This document shows, in pieces, positions 39,450 through 52,800 of a DNA stretch of 64,000 bases (position 1 is its first letter; the number at the start of each line of letters is the position of its first letter). The DNA comes from Apostichopus japonicus. Its lineage: Eukaryota > Echinodermata > Holothuroidea > Aspidochirotida > Stichopodidae. The stretch spans positions 30,434,001 through 30,498,000 of the forward strand of contig NC_092580.1 in NCBI RefSeq assembly GCF_037975245.1. The letters are read 5' to 3'. The translations under genes were made by a program, and so were the position numbers. Under the pieces are notes generated by a model that ran no database searches, was not told the origin of the DNA, and worked only from the letters and a program-made list of their open reading frames with translations.

Positions 39450-42400
39450 ATGGCCATAGCTGATTTTAAGATTTGCTCCTGTAATGTCAGGGGCTTAAGG
39501 CAGAGTAAAAAACGTAGGCAACAATTTACATATTTTCATCGCCATCATTTTAATATAATTCTGTCCAGGAAACGCACAGTACCCCTGAGGTGGAGCGCTT
39601 CTGGACTAATGAGTGGGGAGGGAAAATGATTTTTTCTCATGGTACTGCTTTAAGTAAGGGGGTCGCTATTCTTTTTAACTCCAATCTTTCTGTTGATATT
39701 GTTAAAGTGCATTGTGATCAGCATGGTAGACTCATTATTGCTGACTTTTACTACAATCATCGTCTCTTTACCATTATCTGTACCTATGGCCCTAACCAAG
39801 ATAACCCTGCTTTCTACAATGAAGTTTCTCGTAACTTAAATTCGTTCAATACTAAAACTATAATTTGGGGTGGGATATCAACTTTGTATTTAATCTTGCC
39901 ATCGATAAACTCGGTGGTGACCCTAGAACAAACTTTAAAGCCCGTGATGAATGCCTAGCTCTCATGGATATTCACAACCTGGTCGATATCTGGAGAGAGA
40001 GAAAACCTCTCTTAAAAGATTTCAGCTGCCATTCTAACATTGCCGATATTCATTGCAGATTAGATTTTTTCCTTATATCTCGTAGTCTTGTTGGTAAAAT
40101 CGTCAGTATTGAATTTCAGCCTCCTCTTAAATATGACCACTCTATGGTGGTTTTATCGATTCAAATTCATGAAGATAATAGAGGTCCGGGTATTGAAGTT
40201 TAAGAACTCTCTTTTAGCTGATTCTGCGTATAACGACCTAATCCGAAATCTAGTTGCTACTGTTACTCGCAGCACACGTTCTCTAAACCCCTCCGCAAAG
40301 TGGGAGAACCTCAAATATGTCATTCGCTCCAAAACTATGCAATTTGCCAAACAAAAAGCTAAAAGTACACGTAAAAGCGAAACGCAGTATCTCCAACCTG
40401 GAAAGAGAGTTATATGAAAACCACTCTGATGCCATTCGTCAAAGTTTAGATAATGCCCGTAATAAATTAAAAGGTTTTTATCATGACAAGCTTCGTGGCA
40501 TTATTGTTCGGTCGAGAGCTCGTTGGGTTGAGGCTGGTGAAAAAAAACACTAAATATTTTCTGAATTTAGAAAGGCGCAACAAGGCAAATAACAGCATTT
40601 TTAGCTTAAATATGAACAGGGGCAATGTCACCACCTACAGTAGAGAAATTCTTCGTGAAATTCGTTTGTTTTACAGTACTTTATACTCTCATTTACAATG
40701 TTATCCTTCATATCTTATTAGAGATTTGCCTGACTTTCAGAGGAATCGGACTCCAGCTCTTGCGACGGGCCCATTACTTTAGATGAATGTCATAGAGCCT
40801 TAAGCTCAATGGCCAACGGTAAATCTCCTGATAGTGAGGTTCTCTTTACTGAGTATTATAGACATTTTTGGTCATTTCTTGGTCAGCTTGCTGTCGATTC
40901 CTTGATTTTTGGTTTTGATCATCATTCATTATCCTGTGAGCAAAATAGAGCGGTCATTACTCTAATTCCTAAACCGGATAAGGACCATAATGTTATAGCT
41001 AACTATAGGCCTATTAGTCTCCTTAACACTGACTACAAGATAGGAGCAAAAGCATTAGCTAACCGGTTAAAATGGGTCGTCGACAAAACTGTTGGGGATA
41101 ACCAGACTGGTTATATCAAAAATAAGTTTATTGGGGAAAACATTCGTTTTGCGCTTGACCTAATCGATCATACTACCACAAATAACATTCCGGGTCTTTT
41201 GTTCTTTATTGATTTTGAAAAAGCTTTTGATTGTATTGATTGGGATTTTATTGACCACACTCTTATTTATTTCAACTTCGGGAACAGTTTTCGTCGTTGG
41301 ATCAAAACACTCTACACTGGTAGTTCTTCCTGTGTTCTAAATAATGGTCATTCGACAGGTTTCTTCCGTATTCAGAGAGGAGTAAGGCAAGGTTGTCTCC
41401 TTAGCCCGTACCTCTTTATTCTTTGTGCAGATATTTTAGCTAGAAAAATTATTTGTGACAACACGGTCAAGGGGATTAACATATTTGGGCGGGAGATTAA
41501 AGTACTGCAGTATGCCGACGACACCACTTTATTTTTAGACGGTACCCGCAACAGCACTGTTAAGGTGCTGAACACTCTAGAGAATTTTCGACTAGCATCA
41601 GGTCTCAAAATTAATCTCAGCAAATCCCAGTTTCTTCTCCTGGGTCCTTTCATTTCAAATAACCCAGCTCATGTCAATGAATTCAATATTTTGATTACTA
41701 ACTCTCCTATTAGGTATCTCGGTATCAACTTCACTCACAATGGTAACGATCTCTTTCGCTGAAACTATGGGCAGAAAAGGCTATCTAGGCTGAAACACAA
41801 GCTTAGAGTTTGGAATGGGCGTGATCTCACACCTATTGGCAGAAACACAATAGTGAAGTCTTTTGCAATCAGCCAACTCGTCTTCCTTTTTCAGGTTCTG
41901 CCTAGACCCCCAAAAGACTAATAAAATCCAAAGCACTATTTTTGACTTTATTTGGAACGGGAATCCGGACAAAGTTAAGAGGCTTACTTTGTATAACCCA
42001 ATTGAAAAGGTAGGTTTAAAAATAATACATATTCACAGTGTTGTGGAAGCTCTTAAAACCTCATGGGTCATGCGTTATTGTAATAATGCCAACACTGGGT
42101 ATTGGAAGCTCTTTTTTCATTACCCTCTTTCGCCGTTCGGTAAAGAGTTGCTTTTCAAATGTAATTTTCATGTCAAGGATATTTCCTGTATCAAAAATAT
42201 CTTCATTAAGCAAATTTACATGGCTTGGAGTAAAGTTACCTTTAAGAATCTTTCGGATCACTTTGGTGATCAAATCCTTTGGAATAATCATTTTATTAGA
42301 ATTGATAATACCATTGTTTATGACAAAAAACTTCACGTTGCCGGTTTACTGTTTGTTAAGGATATATTTTTGCCAGATGGGAAGCCATTGTCCTTCAATG

Positions 42401-43166
42401 CTTTTCTAACCAAATTTAAGATATTAAGGTATCCTTTTACTTGTTTTCATGGGATCATTTCTGCAATTCCTAGAAGTTGGAAAGATTCTGTCAGTTTAGA
42501 AAACGGTGTCGAGGAACAGCAAGATCACCTTGTCTATCTCATGTCTAGCATTTCTAAATTGTCACAAGTAGTCTATCCTCGCCTTATAGACTGTATTTCA
42601 CTCCCGCCAAAAGCCTGCTCTAAATGGAGCGTTACCTTTGACTTCTCTCAAGACGATTGGTTAGTGATATTTAAGGTGCCTTCCCGTACGCTTTCTGAAG
42701 CAAAAATACAATATTTCCAATTCAGATTCTTACACCGCATCTTAGGAACCAATCGGCTTTTAAATTTAATGAAAATAGCGGCTTCTCCACTCTGTACTTT
42801 TTGCAATATTGAAGAGGAAACTATTGAACATTTATTCTGGTCCTGTCATGTGACGTCTAATTTCCTTTTAGATTGCGAACAGAAATTTTTTGGTAGACAG
42901 TTTATCTGCTCAAAAAAAGATCTTTTCTTCGGTAAACTGGTAACAGGTTACGACCCATTGAATTTTTTATCCTTCACATCAAATACTTTATCTTCAATTG
43001 TAAACAAAACAATGTTAAGCCTGACTGCTACAATTTCTTCTATAAAATGAAATTCATTCTTAACGTTGAGAAGCACATTGCCTCGAAGCGAAACTCTACT
43101 AGCTCTGCTCGTAGAAAATACATGGCATTAAAGACTTGCTTTTCTCATTCAATCAATGAACTTTGC
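39450..43166 (+). pseudogene. L1-type ORF2: endonuclease and reverse transcriptase, frameshifted
   Basis: Starting at ATG 39450, the reading gives the APE-type endonuclease (CSCNVRGL, then QETH and a WDINFVFN block in shifted frames, CTYGPNQ, LDFFLISRSL). Next come the pre-RT linker (VRSRARWV, KYFLNLERRNK) and the reverse transcriptase. The RT motifs FIDFEKAFDCIDW and GVRQGCLLSP are intact, as is the YADD catalytic box at 41511-41522. A C-terminal CTFC...H...C motif begins near 42793. Frame changes occur near 39565, 39870, 40190, 40385, 40545 (in an A8 run), 40765 and 41910, with a TGA at 41760 and another shift near 43030. The YADD box and the Cys/His tail match the L1/Tx1 group. Confidence 0.88.
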
Positions 43167-43886
43167 AACTCTTGACTTAACCTCTGCTTATCATCTATGT
43201 TTTTCTGGATATGTATACATATATTTCGGTATAAGTGGAGAAGAAGAAATACTCAATTCAGAATCAATTTTCACATGATGTTAATAATTCATTTGTATCA
43301 TTCAGATGACATACCTATGTTGTTATCAGAACTTTAAATATAATCGATGTACCACATACATGTTTAATAATCGTGAATAAATGTGAATAAAAAAAAATAG
43401 TTTTATAACTTTACTAGTAGGATGATTGAAAAAACCCTCCAAATGGAAGTAACCAAGCACATGCAAGAAAGTTATGAAATATTAGTTTATACTCTGATGA
43501 ACCAGTTTGATCTGTATAAATGTCTCAAGTGTCACTTGTGGGTTTAATATCATCTCATCAACTGCAGTGAGTTAAAACTGAGATATCACTCCATGGCTCA
43601 CAAAATTCTTTGAAAGGTTAGTTTTCTTAGCATATAAGATCTTTCTACTTTAAGGTTAAAAGGATCCTGACAACAAAGTTACAGGCAACTTTGTAACCTT
43701 TTTCTCAGAATTTTTACATATGGTTGTTAATTGTAACATACCTTACAATTTGGTTGTAATTCCTTTGTATGTTTCAACACACATTTTGATTAATTTCCTC
43801 AAAGTTTATTTCTTCTCATATCAGACCTTCAGTTAGCACCGTTGCCTTAAATGTACGTTTTACCATTGTTTTTCTTTATTTTATAG

Positions 43887-46800
43887 TATCAAATCCTCCG
43901 ATTATAGAAGTGAGAGAAGCTCATTACTGGCCACAGCAGCAGGGGATGCGAGCAGTGCCGCTAACGCTTTTGTGCATCAGTTGAAGGCTCATACCGAGCA
44001 TGAGAAATTTACTCCGGAATCATTTGTATCACTGCAACTGGAAAAGGTTCCCTTTTAACTTAAGCTACAAATTTAATTTCCACCTTGATTTTATTTCTCA
44101 TATTTCTCTCACAAGGATTGAAAAAAATGAATTTCGGGTTTTCTTGTCTGATTAAAACTTAAAAAAAACATTTGTGGAAGTAATCTGGCAACTGTAAGGG
44201 TATTAAGTGATCTTTAATACATACAAGTACTGTAAGTACATCTATGTAGACTTAAGCCATCTTGTATCATGTTAAGTGTGACACTTGGTCAGTATTCAGA
44301 GTATACAGTGGTGACATTTGCTGCCAATTAGAGGCATAACCCTTCAAAGTTTGGTTCTGCATTTTTGCTTTATATTTAACAACATATCTTTCATTGATAA
44401 GAGTGCACATCTGGATCTGATTGTGCATGTATGTGCACATATGTGTGTGTGTGTATGTCCTTTTGTGCTAACGTAGGGGTGTATGCATTTCAAGCAAACA
44501 TTTTCTACACCATACCTTTTGCCACTCTTGGAGGAAATGCTTTGTTTGAATGATTTGTTAAAGCAAAAAATGATGCAGTTTTTTTTATTTCTAAAAAAAT
44601 AGGGAAAATATGTTTCTGTACAGACAAGTATAAACAGTTAACCTAGACTGACCACACTTTCATGGTAGATTTACATAGCGTAGCCTACTTTCCATGTTGG
44701 AATTCGAGCTAGCTAAAATAGTTGTTTTCAGTACCTTGTGTGGCTAACTATGAGCTCATTGTTCACCTGTTTGGTTAAACTACACATTTTGAATGAAACT
44801 AATAACAATTAGAATATAGTTGTCATAGGCAACCGTCTACTATTAAAAAAACGTCATGTTTACCGCTCTACTGCTGTTCTATTTAAACAGAGACCTTCTA
44901 GAGATGTGATGTTGAACCATTTCCTGAATAAGAAGACCACGATGGGTACCATCTTGAAAAATCCAGAAGAGGCCGAAAAGCTGAAAAAGTGAGAACAGTT
45001 TTATTTTAAGTAGAGTCTTCTTATCTAAGTGATAACCAGCGGTAAAATGAAACTGTTTAAAGAAACATTACATCAAAGGGTTTTCTTGACATATGTTGAC
45101 ACACACACAAAACCTCATTGAATGGTTCGTCATGGCTATAACTGTCTTGTGTGGTTAATAATCTCTTAGCTTGAAATATTGCTAATGCAAACATCCCCTC
45201 CCCAATGATGTAATTTCTATGAGAGTGTTTTTGCACTTAAAGTTTGTCACTACTTTCTTCTGCAAGAATTTTTTCTTTTTCTGCCATTTATTCATTATTT
45301 CTGGATATATTGACTTTACAGACATAGGTGCCAATGTTTTGTGTACCCAGGTTATTGGGGGTTGGGAGTAGGTTTGGGGAGGGAGAAATGGGTGGTTGAA
45401 AAGAGGATTTTGCTCAAAAAATGAAAATCCAGTTGCATCCTCCAATTTCTTTACTAATTTTGGCCACAGATTACAAAAAAAACCCCAGCACATCTATTTT
45501 ACGGTATGAATCAATAGTATCTACTGTTAAAGTTGGTTCTTCGCTTTTCTTACTGTAAAAATCTCACAATGCAGATTGCAGTATTTTATTTAGAAGTTAA
45601 GTGTTTTTTCCCCCTTCATTACTACTTTGTACCTTTAATAGTTTTCTGAACAACGTTCATAACTAATGTTGCGATGGTTTTTACAGGTCTCTTATCGTAG
45701 AGTTTTGTCAGAGGTTCCACACTCGTATCTGCCAGTATTCACTCCGAGGTCAAATCATCGCCTACCTGAACTGCTTCTTAGTTCTTCTCAAGGATTTCCC
45801 GGCGGTGAGAAAGAACCACTTCGTGATTGGTCAGCCCAACGAAAAGAAAAGTAAAGACGACAGCCCTGCAGGACTTACAGCAAATCCAAGGTCAGAGATA
45901 TTTACTGGAAATTTAATATTCGAAGAAGATTTTAATCATTACCATCTCGATGAAATATCCTTTAAAGTGGTCGTCAGTCTACTGCTTTGATGAAACTCAA
46001 AACACTGATATAACACTGATGTAACACCGTTGTAACACCGTTGTAAACCTGTTGTAAACCTGTTGTAACACTGTTGTAACCCTGTTGTAAACTGTTGTAA
46101 CACTGATGTAACACTGATGTAACATTGATGTAACACTGTTGTAACAATGTTGTAACATGGATGTAACACTGTTGTAACCCTGATGTAACACTGTTGTAAC
46201 CCTGATGTAACACTGATCTAACACTGATTTAACACTGTTGTTACCCTGTTGAATGAAGTTTCAGTTAACATTAGCAATGCAGTATTTATCTTTTAAGTTA
46301 TTTAACACCCTAATATGTCCCGATCCTTGCTAGGAAATATCAATAGTAAATGTGCTTCTCTGTGAAGGATTTATGTGTAGGGAATTTGTTGTTTAGTTCA
46401 TGCACTTGTCATTAAAAATATCCTACAATGAAGCCTTACTGTGATAATAAGGTACGTTTAAGGCTTAGTCTTATGATTTAGACAAGAAAGGGGATGATTT
46501 GACCTTAAGACAAGAAATTATAGAGTTAACTTCCCAACTTGTATTTTACATCTCAAGAATACTACCACCGTCTCTTAATGGGTAATGGCTCAGAGATAAC
46601 GGTTTAGGTGAGGGGAGCAGGGATGAAGCTCGTCAACGAGAAGTATCTAATAAATATTCATGATGGAAGATTCTAGTTCTGACTCAGTGTGGGGTTTAAA
46701 TTCTTATTTTCACTTTTGCAGATGCATTGACAGTTCTTTGGTATGTTATAAATCAGGATATGAATCTGCTAGTTTGCCGAATAGGTTAAAAAACTTGCAC

Positions 46801-49800
46801 TGCAAACACAAGTACATTATTTCCTGAGGTGGTTTACATAACTTGGATGAATTGGTCATTAAGTAAAGTCCCCTCCCCAACCCTTCCTCGTCCTCGTCCC
46901 TGTCCCTGTCCCCGTCCCCTCCCCCTCCTCCCCTCCCGCTCCCCTTCCGCTCCCCCTAATTCTAAACAGTAAATTTAAGGCTACTGGGTAGCCCCAAGTG
47001 ACCATTATTATTCTAATATATTAGGATAATTTGTTTTTTCCAGGTTATGAACATCTCATGCCATTTTTGTCATTTTGTTGGATTGGCAATCGGTTTTCAA
47101 AATGTGAATTTGTCTGATTGGGTAAATTACATCATGTAAGAGCTTTCCAACTATAAGTTGCTGTCAAAAAGGTACTTTTACTCTGATGGTTGTTTAAGAA
47201 AGAAAAAAAGAAGATGTTTTATTTGTCTTTCTTAAACCAACAGAGAGCTCAAAAAGAGACCCAGAAGGCTTTTATCCCAGGATGGTTCAACTTTGTTAAA
47301 TTTGTGGTTTCTACCTCATCACTCGGAAGTACTGATCATGTTTAAGACTCTCGAAAACGAGGCTTGCATGAAGGCTTTACAGTGCACTCTCAGAATTGTA
47401 TCATCGCTGCACGACATTTTACAATATCTCTGCGCTCATTCTAAGCTTGGCAGCTCTCCAGGAAGGTGAGACATCTTGTCATTTCAAACAAATGTATTCT
47501 AGATATTTATTTCTCAATCAGTTTCTTAAAAGTCCTGTTGATTGGTTAAAAAATATATTTTAGAAAACTAACAAAAAAAATTTGGCCGTACATTTTTTTG
47601 GGGTAAATTGTTCCAGGGAAAAGAAAGAGAAGGGAACTAGTTCATTGATCGAATAAAAAGAAATTCTAACTGTTCACCAATTTATGTTTTTTATCCATGA
47701 ATTTACGAAAACTTTGTGATGCAAAATGTCCCTGGGACGAAAACTTTGTGATGCAAAATGTCCCTGGGCCCAACGTGACTCTTGATGGCCCTGGTCTTTA
47801 CAAAACAACCATACCTGGCCTAGTAAAGTTGTGTAAAGTGACTAAATGTGGTATATGTCAACTGAGAAACATTTTATCCACAGGACTATGGTACTTTTAT
47901 AGCTTTAAAACTCAGTGTTTGACTGCTAAAGGCCCGGTCACACTATACCGATTTTTTATCGGAATACTATCCGATTTCCCCGGAGGAATCGAAACAGCCT
48001 GTTTTTCGTTCGGGTCTTCTAGCCACAGTGATAAAGGACCTGATTTGCTATCTGTTGAGCCATTCCAATGTGGAATAGCCCTCTCCTAACTTTTGATATT
48101 AACTCCGTTTCCTTTTATCGGATAGCTATCCGATTTCTCTTCCGATTTTTATCGTTTTTCGATGTGACGTCACTTCAGAATGTAGTCGGTTCCAGAACCC
48201 CTCAGATTTGGAGTAGGTATTCGAATATTCCACTGCATTCATTACATTCACTACCACAAACCTCACTCTTCGGCCTAAAATCGGAAAAATCGGACCGTAT
48301 TCCGATAAAATATCGCTGTAGTGTGACCAGGCCTTTAGGTTTGCATTTATGAAAATTATGTTTTTTCCATGAATTTACAAAAACTTCAAAAAGGGGGGCT
48401 TTGTGATGCAAAATGTCCATGTGGCCCATCATGACTCTTGATTGCCCCAGTCTTAGCAAAACAACCATACTTGGCCTAGCAAAGTTATGTAAAGTGACTA
48501 AATGTGGTATATGTCAACTGAGAAACATTTTATCCACAGGACTATGGTGCTTTTATAGCTTGAAAACTCTTGGGTGTGCACTTTTTAATAATACATTTAT
48601 ATGGTTTACTTCAGGGTACACCTACAGCAGAAAGAATACATCACGGCAGATTGGGGAGGTACAGAGGGCATCATAGCTGAACTGAGAGAAACCCAGAAAC
48701 AGATTAACCATCTGGATAATCCAACAGATCCAGAACAGGTAGGAACCACAAAAGCCCAGTAGGACTTATTTCTTATATCTTTCAAAGCTCAACGTCCCAC
48801 ATACCTGTGACCCCCCCCCCCTCATGTTTCCTGGTTAGGTTTTCATATGTTGTTTCTGAGACCTCCATAGTGTAAACCAAAGTAACATGATGCTTGAGCA
48901 TCTTACTTGTGTGTAATTTTGCTAAACCAAACAACAAGAAATGTGACAAATAGTAAGGTTCTAATTGACCTTGTTTTTGTGTTAATCTATGGTTTGCTGA
49001 GTCAGTTCCATAGAATCGACTTTTTAATAGAAATGTCGCTATGTCTTCTGTGGGTTTGCATTATTTGGTTGGAATTTTGTCGTCAAATCTTCATCTTCAT
49101 ATTCTCATTACTGATTGGCAGTGACTATAAAAATTTATCCAAGTTTGCTGGCTTCATTATACGGTGCAAAAGGTTCCTAGATTTTAATATTGGCTTTGGA
49201 TCAGAAACGGTTTGCCATTTCTATTACAGTTTGTTGTCATAGTTTCGTTTGTAATAGTTTTTACAGTGTTTAAAATTGCTAATGTAATTATTTGATATTT
49301 AGTAATTAATTGTCAAAATAGTTTTGAAGCATTAAATGAATGTTGTACAACACTTTTTCTAAAGTACTAATAATTTAATAAGAAGTAAGGGAATTAATTT
49401 TGGTATTTGCTTTCATTTTTCGACGTCAAGATTTCATATTTATTATCGTTGAGAAGAGACGTCTTATTTTTGGAGTTTGATGCTGCCGTCCGTCACTCTC
49501 TCAGAAACACTTTACTCTCGACCAAGAACGCAGATGGTTTTAAGAAAGTGACCAATAACATGAACGCGGGCTTACCGGCCTTGAGCAACATACAACAACC
49601 ATCGATTTATGGTGCATATCTGCGGATACCCGACCCTCTGCAACCCAGGGATTTTAAGGCACAGGAAATTTTCCCGTGGAGAGCATTTCTTGGCAGGTAA
49701 ATTGATTGGCTCGCTGTAATTTTGTTTTAAAAACTCTCACATAAATGACATGACAATGTCTCATATTGAATAATTCAGTTTTTTATTTGTATGATCTGTG

Positions 49801-52800
49801 TTGGGTAACAATTAACTCTTGTCGAAATTCCAGACTTAAATTTGGTTTTTGCATCTGCGATAATTTTTCAGGAGGGGGCCGTATCCGATACGATTCTGGC
49901 AGTGGACCAGGATTGAGTCTTACATGCAGCTGTGCTTATGTGAACTTAAAGATGTTGACAGTGTTTAGCCAGTCAGAATAAGTTCCATTCAATCAACCAT
50001 ATCTTGAGTTAGGAACAAGCTATTGAGATGGGGTTTTCAACTAACAGTGTGGAATATTTTTCTTTTCCATATAAGCATCAAATTGTCTGCCACTTGAATA
50101 TCCCATTTAATGTTTCAAGTGCAGAAATGGAAGTGAGAGTGATGAGAAAACTGTAGTAAAATTGTGCGTTTCAGTGATAGAAAAGTGTATGTTAGTTTCA
50201 TGACAAAACTTTTATGCACTCATAGAATGAAAACTGAGTTAAATAAAAAACAAAAATAAAGGGGACAAAATGTTTGATACATGCACTTGATGCATTGTAC
50301 TCAATGGAGTTGTGACTTGTTAGTGTGAAGTTGAGGAATTTGTAGGATTAATTTTGACCAGAAACACCTTCAATGTATATTACGTTTGATAGCAAAACTG
50401 AAAAACATCTGTCTATGGGGAAAGAACTAAAAATATATTATATATGTAGCTTGACTCCATCCTTGTTATGATTCTTAGACACGCCGCCAACGGTGAAATC
50501 CTGGGTGTGGCATTACTGATGGAGGACGTCTTACAGGGTGGACAACAAGAGATTGTGATGTCACCTGACGAAGGCAAGGGTGAGGATCAGCTCATCGAGT
50601 CCGAGAGACCGGGCAGCGCTGCTAGACCTAAGAGTTCAGCCAGTGTGAGAAGTAAATCATCACAACAGAGCCATGCAGAGGAAGATGTGGAGGAAGAGAA
50701 GAAAGATGTTACTGGTGAGGAACTTTGAAAAATTCTTCCAAAGATAGGGAATCAGTACCACCCCCCCCCCAAAAAAAAAGAAGTAAAAAAGTAAAAACAA
50801 AGGCCTATTTCAATGAAAGGACAATCTCCTAGTCGCTGATTCAGTTACATCATGACTCTGGTCATAAAGATGGTTTCCATAGTCTACTGTAGTGATTCTG
50901 CTTAAAAGTAAAGATAATACAGATGATCGTAGCTAAAGTTTCGGAATAGTTTACAGAAGTTGTATGACAGGCCTTTGGAAGTCAAACTAGTTTGCCTAAC
51001 ATATGTTCATGATATTAGACTTAGATGCCTAAAGCTTTTGTGATGAATGGTTGTAAAGACATTGTATGATTTTTAATTGATTTTGTTTGGTTTGGGGAGG
51101 TTTATGCAAGTAATTTCTTCACAATATAATACATTGGATATTACTCGTTTCAGAGATTTTTTGCGAGAGTCCAAATATTAAAAACGATATGTGTGGTTCA
51201 CGTCGTTGCAAAAGAAGAATTTTACAATCCTGTTAATGATTTGAAACAGTTTAATTAAACATTTTCAACTTTGAGACAAAGATAGGATGTCATCATTTCT
51301 TTTGTATCCAATGAGATTCTGTTTTCAATGTCTCTAGTTGTTTTGCAATTTTATTTTCCTATTTTCTCTCCATATTTAACTATTTTCTATAGAATAAAAA
51401 TGAGATGTGTCTCTTACTTTTACTGACAAATAATATTCACACTTCTTTCTTTTTTTCAGTTTCTCTAAAGAACAAAGCTCTTTCTCGGACAACTGAGCCG
51501 GTGAAAGCTAACATATTACTGAAGGACTTCCTGTTGCTATGGAAACGATTGGAAGTGTTCAAAGAAGAGTGGGGTCAAAGGAAACTTGGAGTGCAAGTGA
51601 TTGATTCCCCATTCCTCTACCAAAAATTCTGGTATGTTTTAACTTCTTTTGTAATTCTTCTTTTATGAAAATTTTAGTTTTTCTGTCAGTTTATTGTATT
51701 TATGTGTATTATGTTGCTAATCTTTTTGTCTGAAAGGGTAAAATTACTTTTTGCATTTTGCATGAGATAACTGCAGGTTTAAGCATTGTGAAGCTTTATG
51801 CCTCTTCCCATTCCTTAACTCTGGTACTCTTACCCTTCAGGAAATCACTATTGATCGTTTTTGTTCACATGTCGATATGTGACTGTATGTATGGACCTAA
51901 GTTGCAATGTACATCCTTGTCTTGTTTATCTCATATTTATCTGATACCATCTTTCTATTTTATAGCGATACTTACAAGATGGACATCTTGTATCCAGTGG
52001 TCAAGAGTATCGCCAGCAAATACGGCCAGGTCAGTAATATTACCATCTTTCCGAAAAGTCCTGACTCCCGTCTCTTTTACATCACTCTTATAACTTAGTA
52101 CAATACTAAGATGCATTAAGTCATATGGGCAATTGTTGCCTTAGATCAATAGAGCAGGAATGCTCTTCATGTTAGACTTTGGAAGCATGCAAGATAGCTT
52201 GGAATTGAAGATTTTCTTTCATCCATCTTACAACTCTTTAAGTTTGAAAAATCCTACGTGGAAGTAGGATTATCATTCTTCTTCAAATTGTTTGTGCCAT
52301 TATTTCCGTTAATATAATTTTTCTGCAAAATTCTGTCCCACAGGGAGACCTGTACGAGGGAATGACCTTAGACAGTGAACCTATCGTTGCATCGAAGGAG
52401 GCCTCTGAAATGGAGATGAGAGCCAAGCAGCTGGTCAAGCTTTTGGATGAGCTTGAACATCACATGATACACGAAGTCCAGAGGAAGATAGCTAGGGAAC
52501 ATGCTCTAGTTATCGCTGAGAGGGCCAGGGAAGAGGGTAACCTCCCCACCGACCTTTGGAAGAGACCGGTGAGTGATGATTATAAACCTCAGAGGCAGGG
52601 TACATCCTCCCTGTCTAAGGTTATACACCCTCACAGCTGCCTTGAAGTTGTCAGTTTCTTAAAGTTTTGTTAGAGTTTTACTGGCGTTTGGTACTATTTT
52701 GTTTTACAAAACTTAAAGGGTTTTGTTCAAAGCATGAATTTATTCTTAAACTTTGACAATTGAACAGCTTTCGTCAGCTTAATAGTAAGAGCTTCTCAGC

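Larger units (their letters stand above)
38394..43398 (+). mobile_element. Near-complete Tx1/L1-like non-LTR retrotransposon, inactive
   Basis: The layout is the L1/Tx1 type: ORF1 at 38394-39130, a short inter-ORF region, ORF2 at about 39450-43166 (endonuclease, reverse transcriptase, C-terminal Cys/His motif), and a 3' UTR ending in AATAAATGTGAATAAAAAAAAA at 43376-43397. Every block can be aligned by eye with the degraded minus-strand copy at 1-1720. Multiple frameshifts and at least two nonsense codons interrupt both ORFs, so this copy cannot move by itself. The 5' boundary is uncertain. Confidence 0.9.

Noticed and set aside
46001-46252. Possible CRISPR-like or regulatory repeat array
   Set aside because: The 11-bp units are directly adjacent without spacers, so it is an ordinary minisatellite in an intron.
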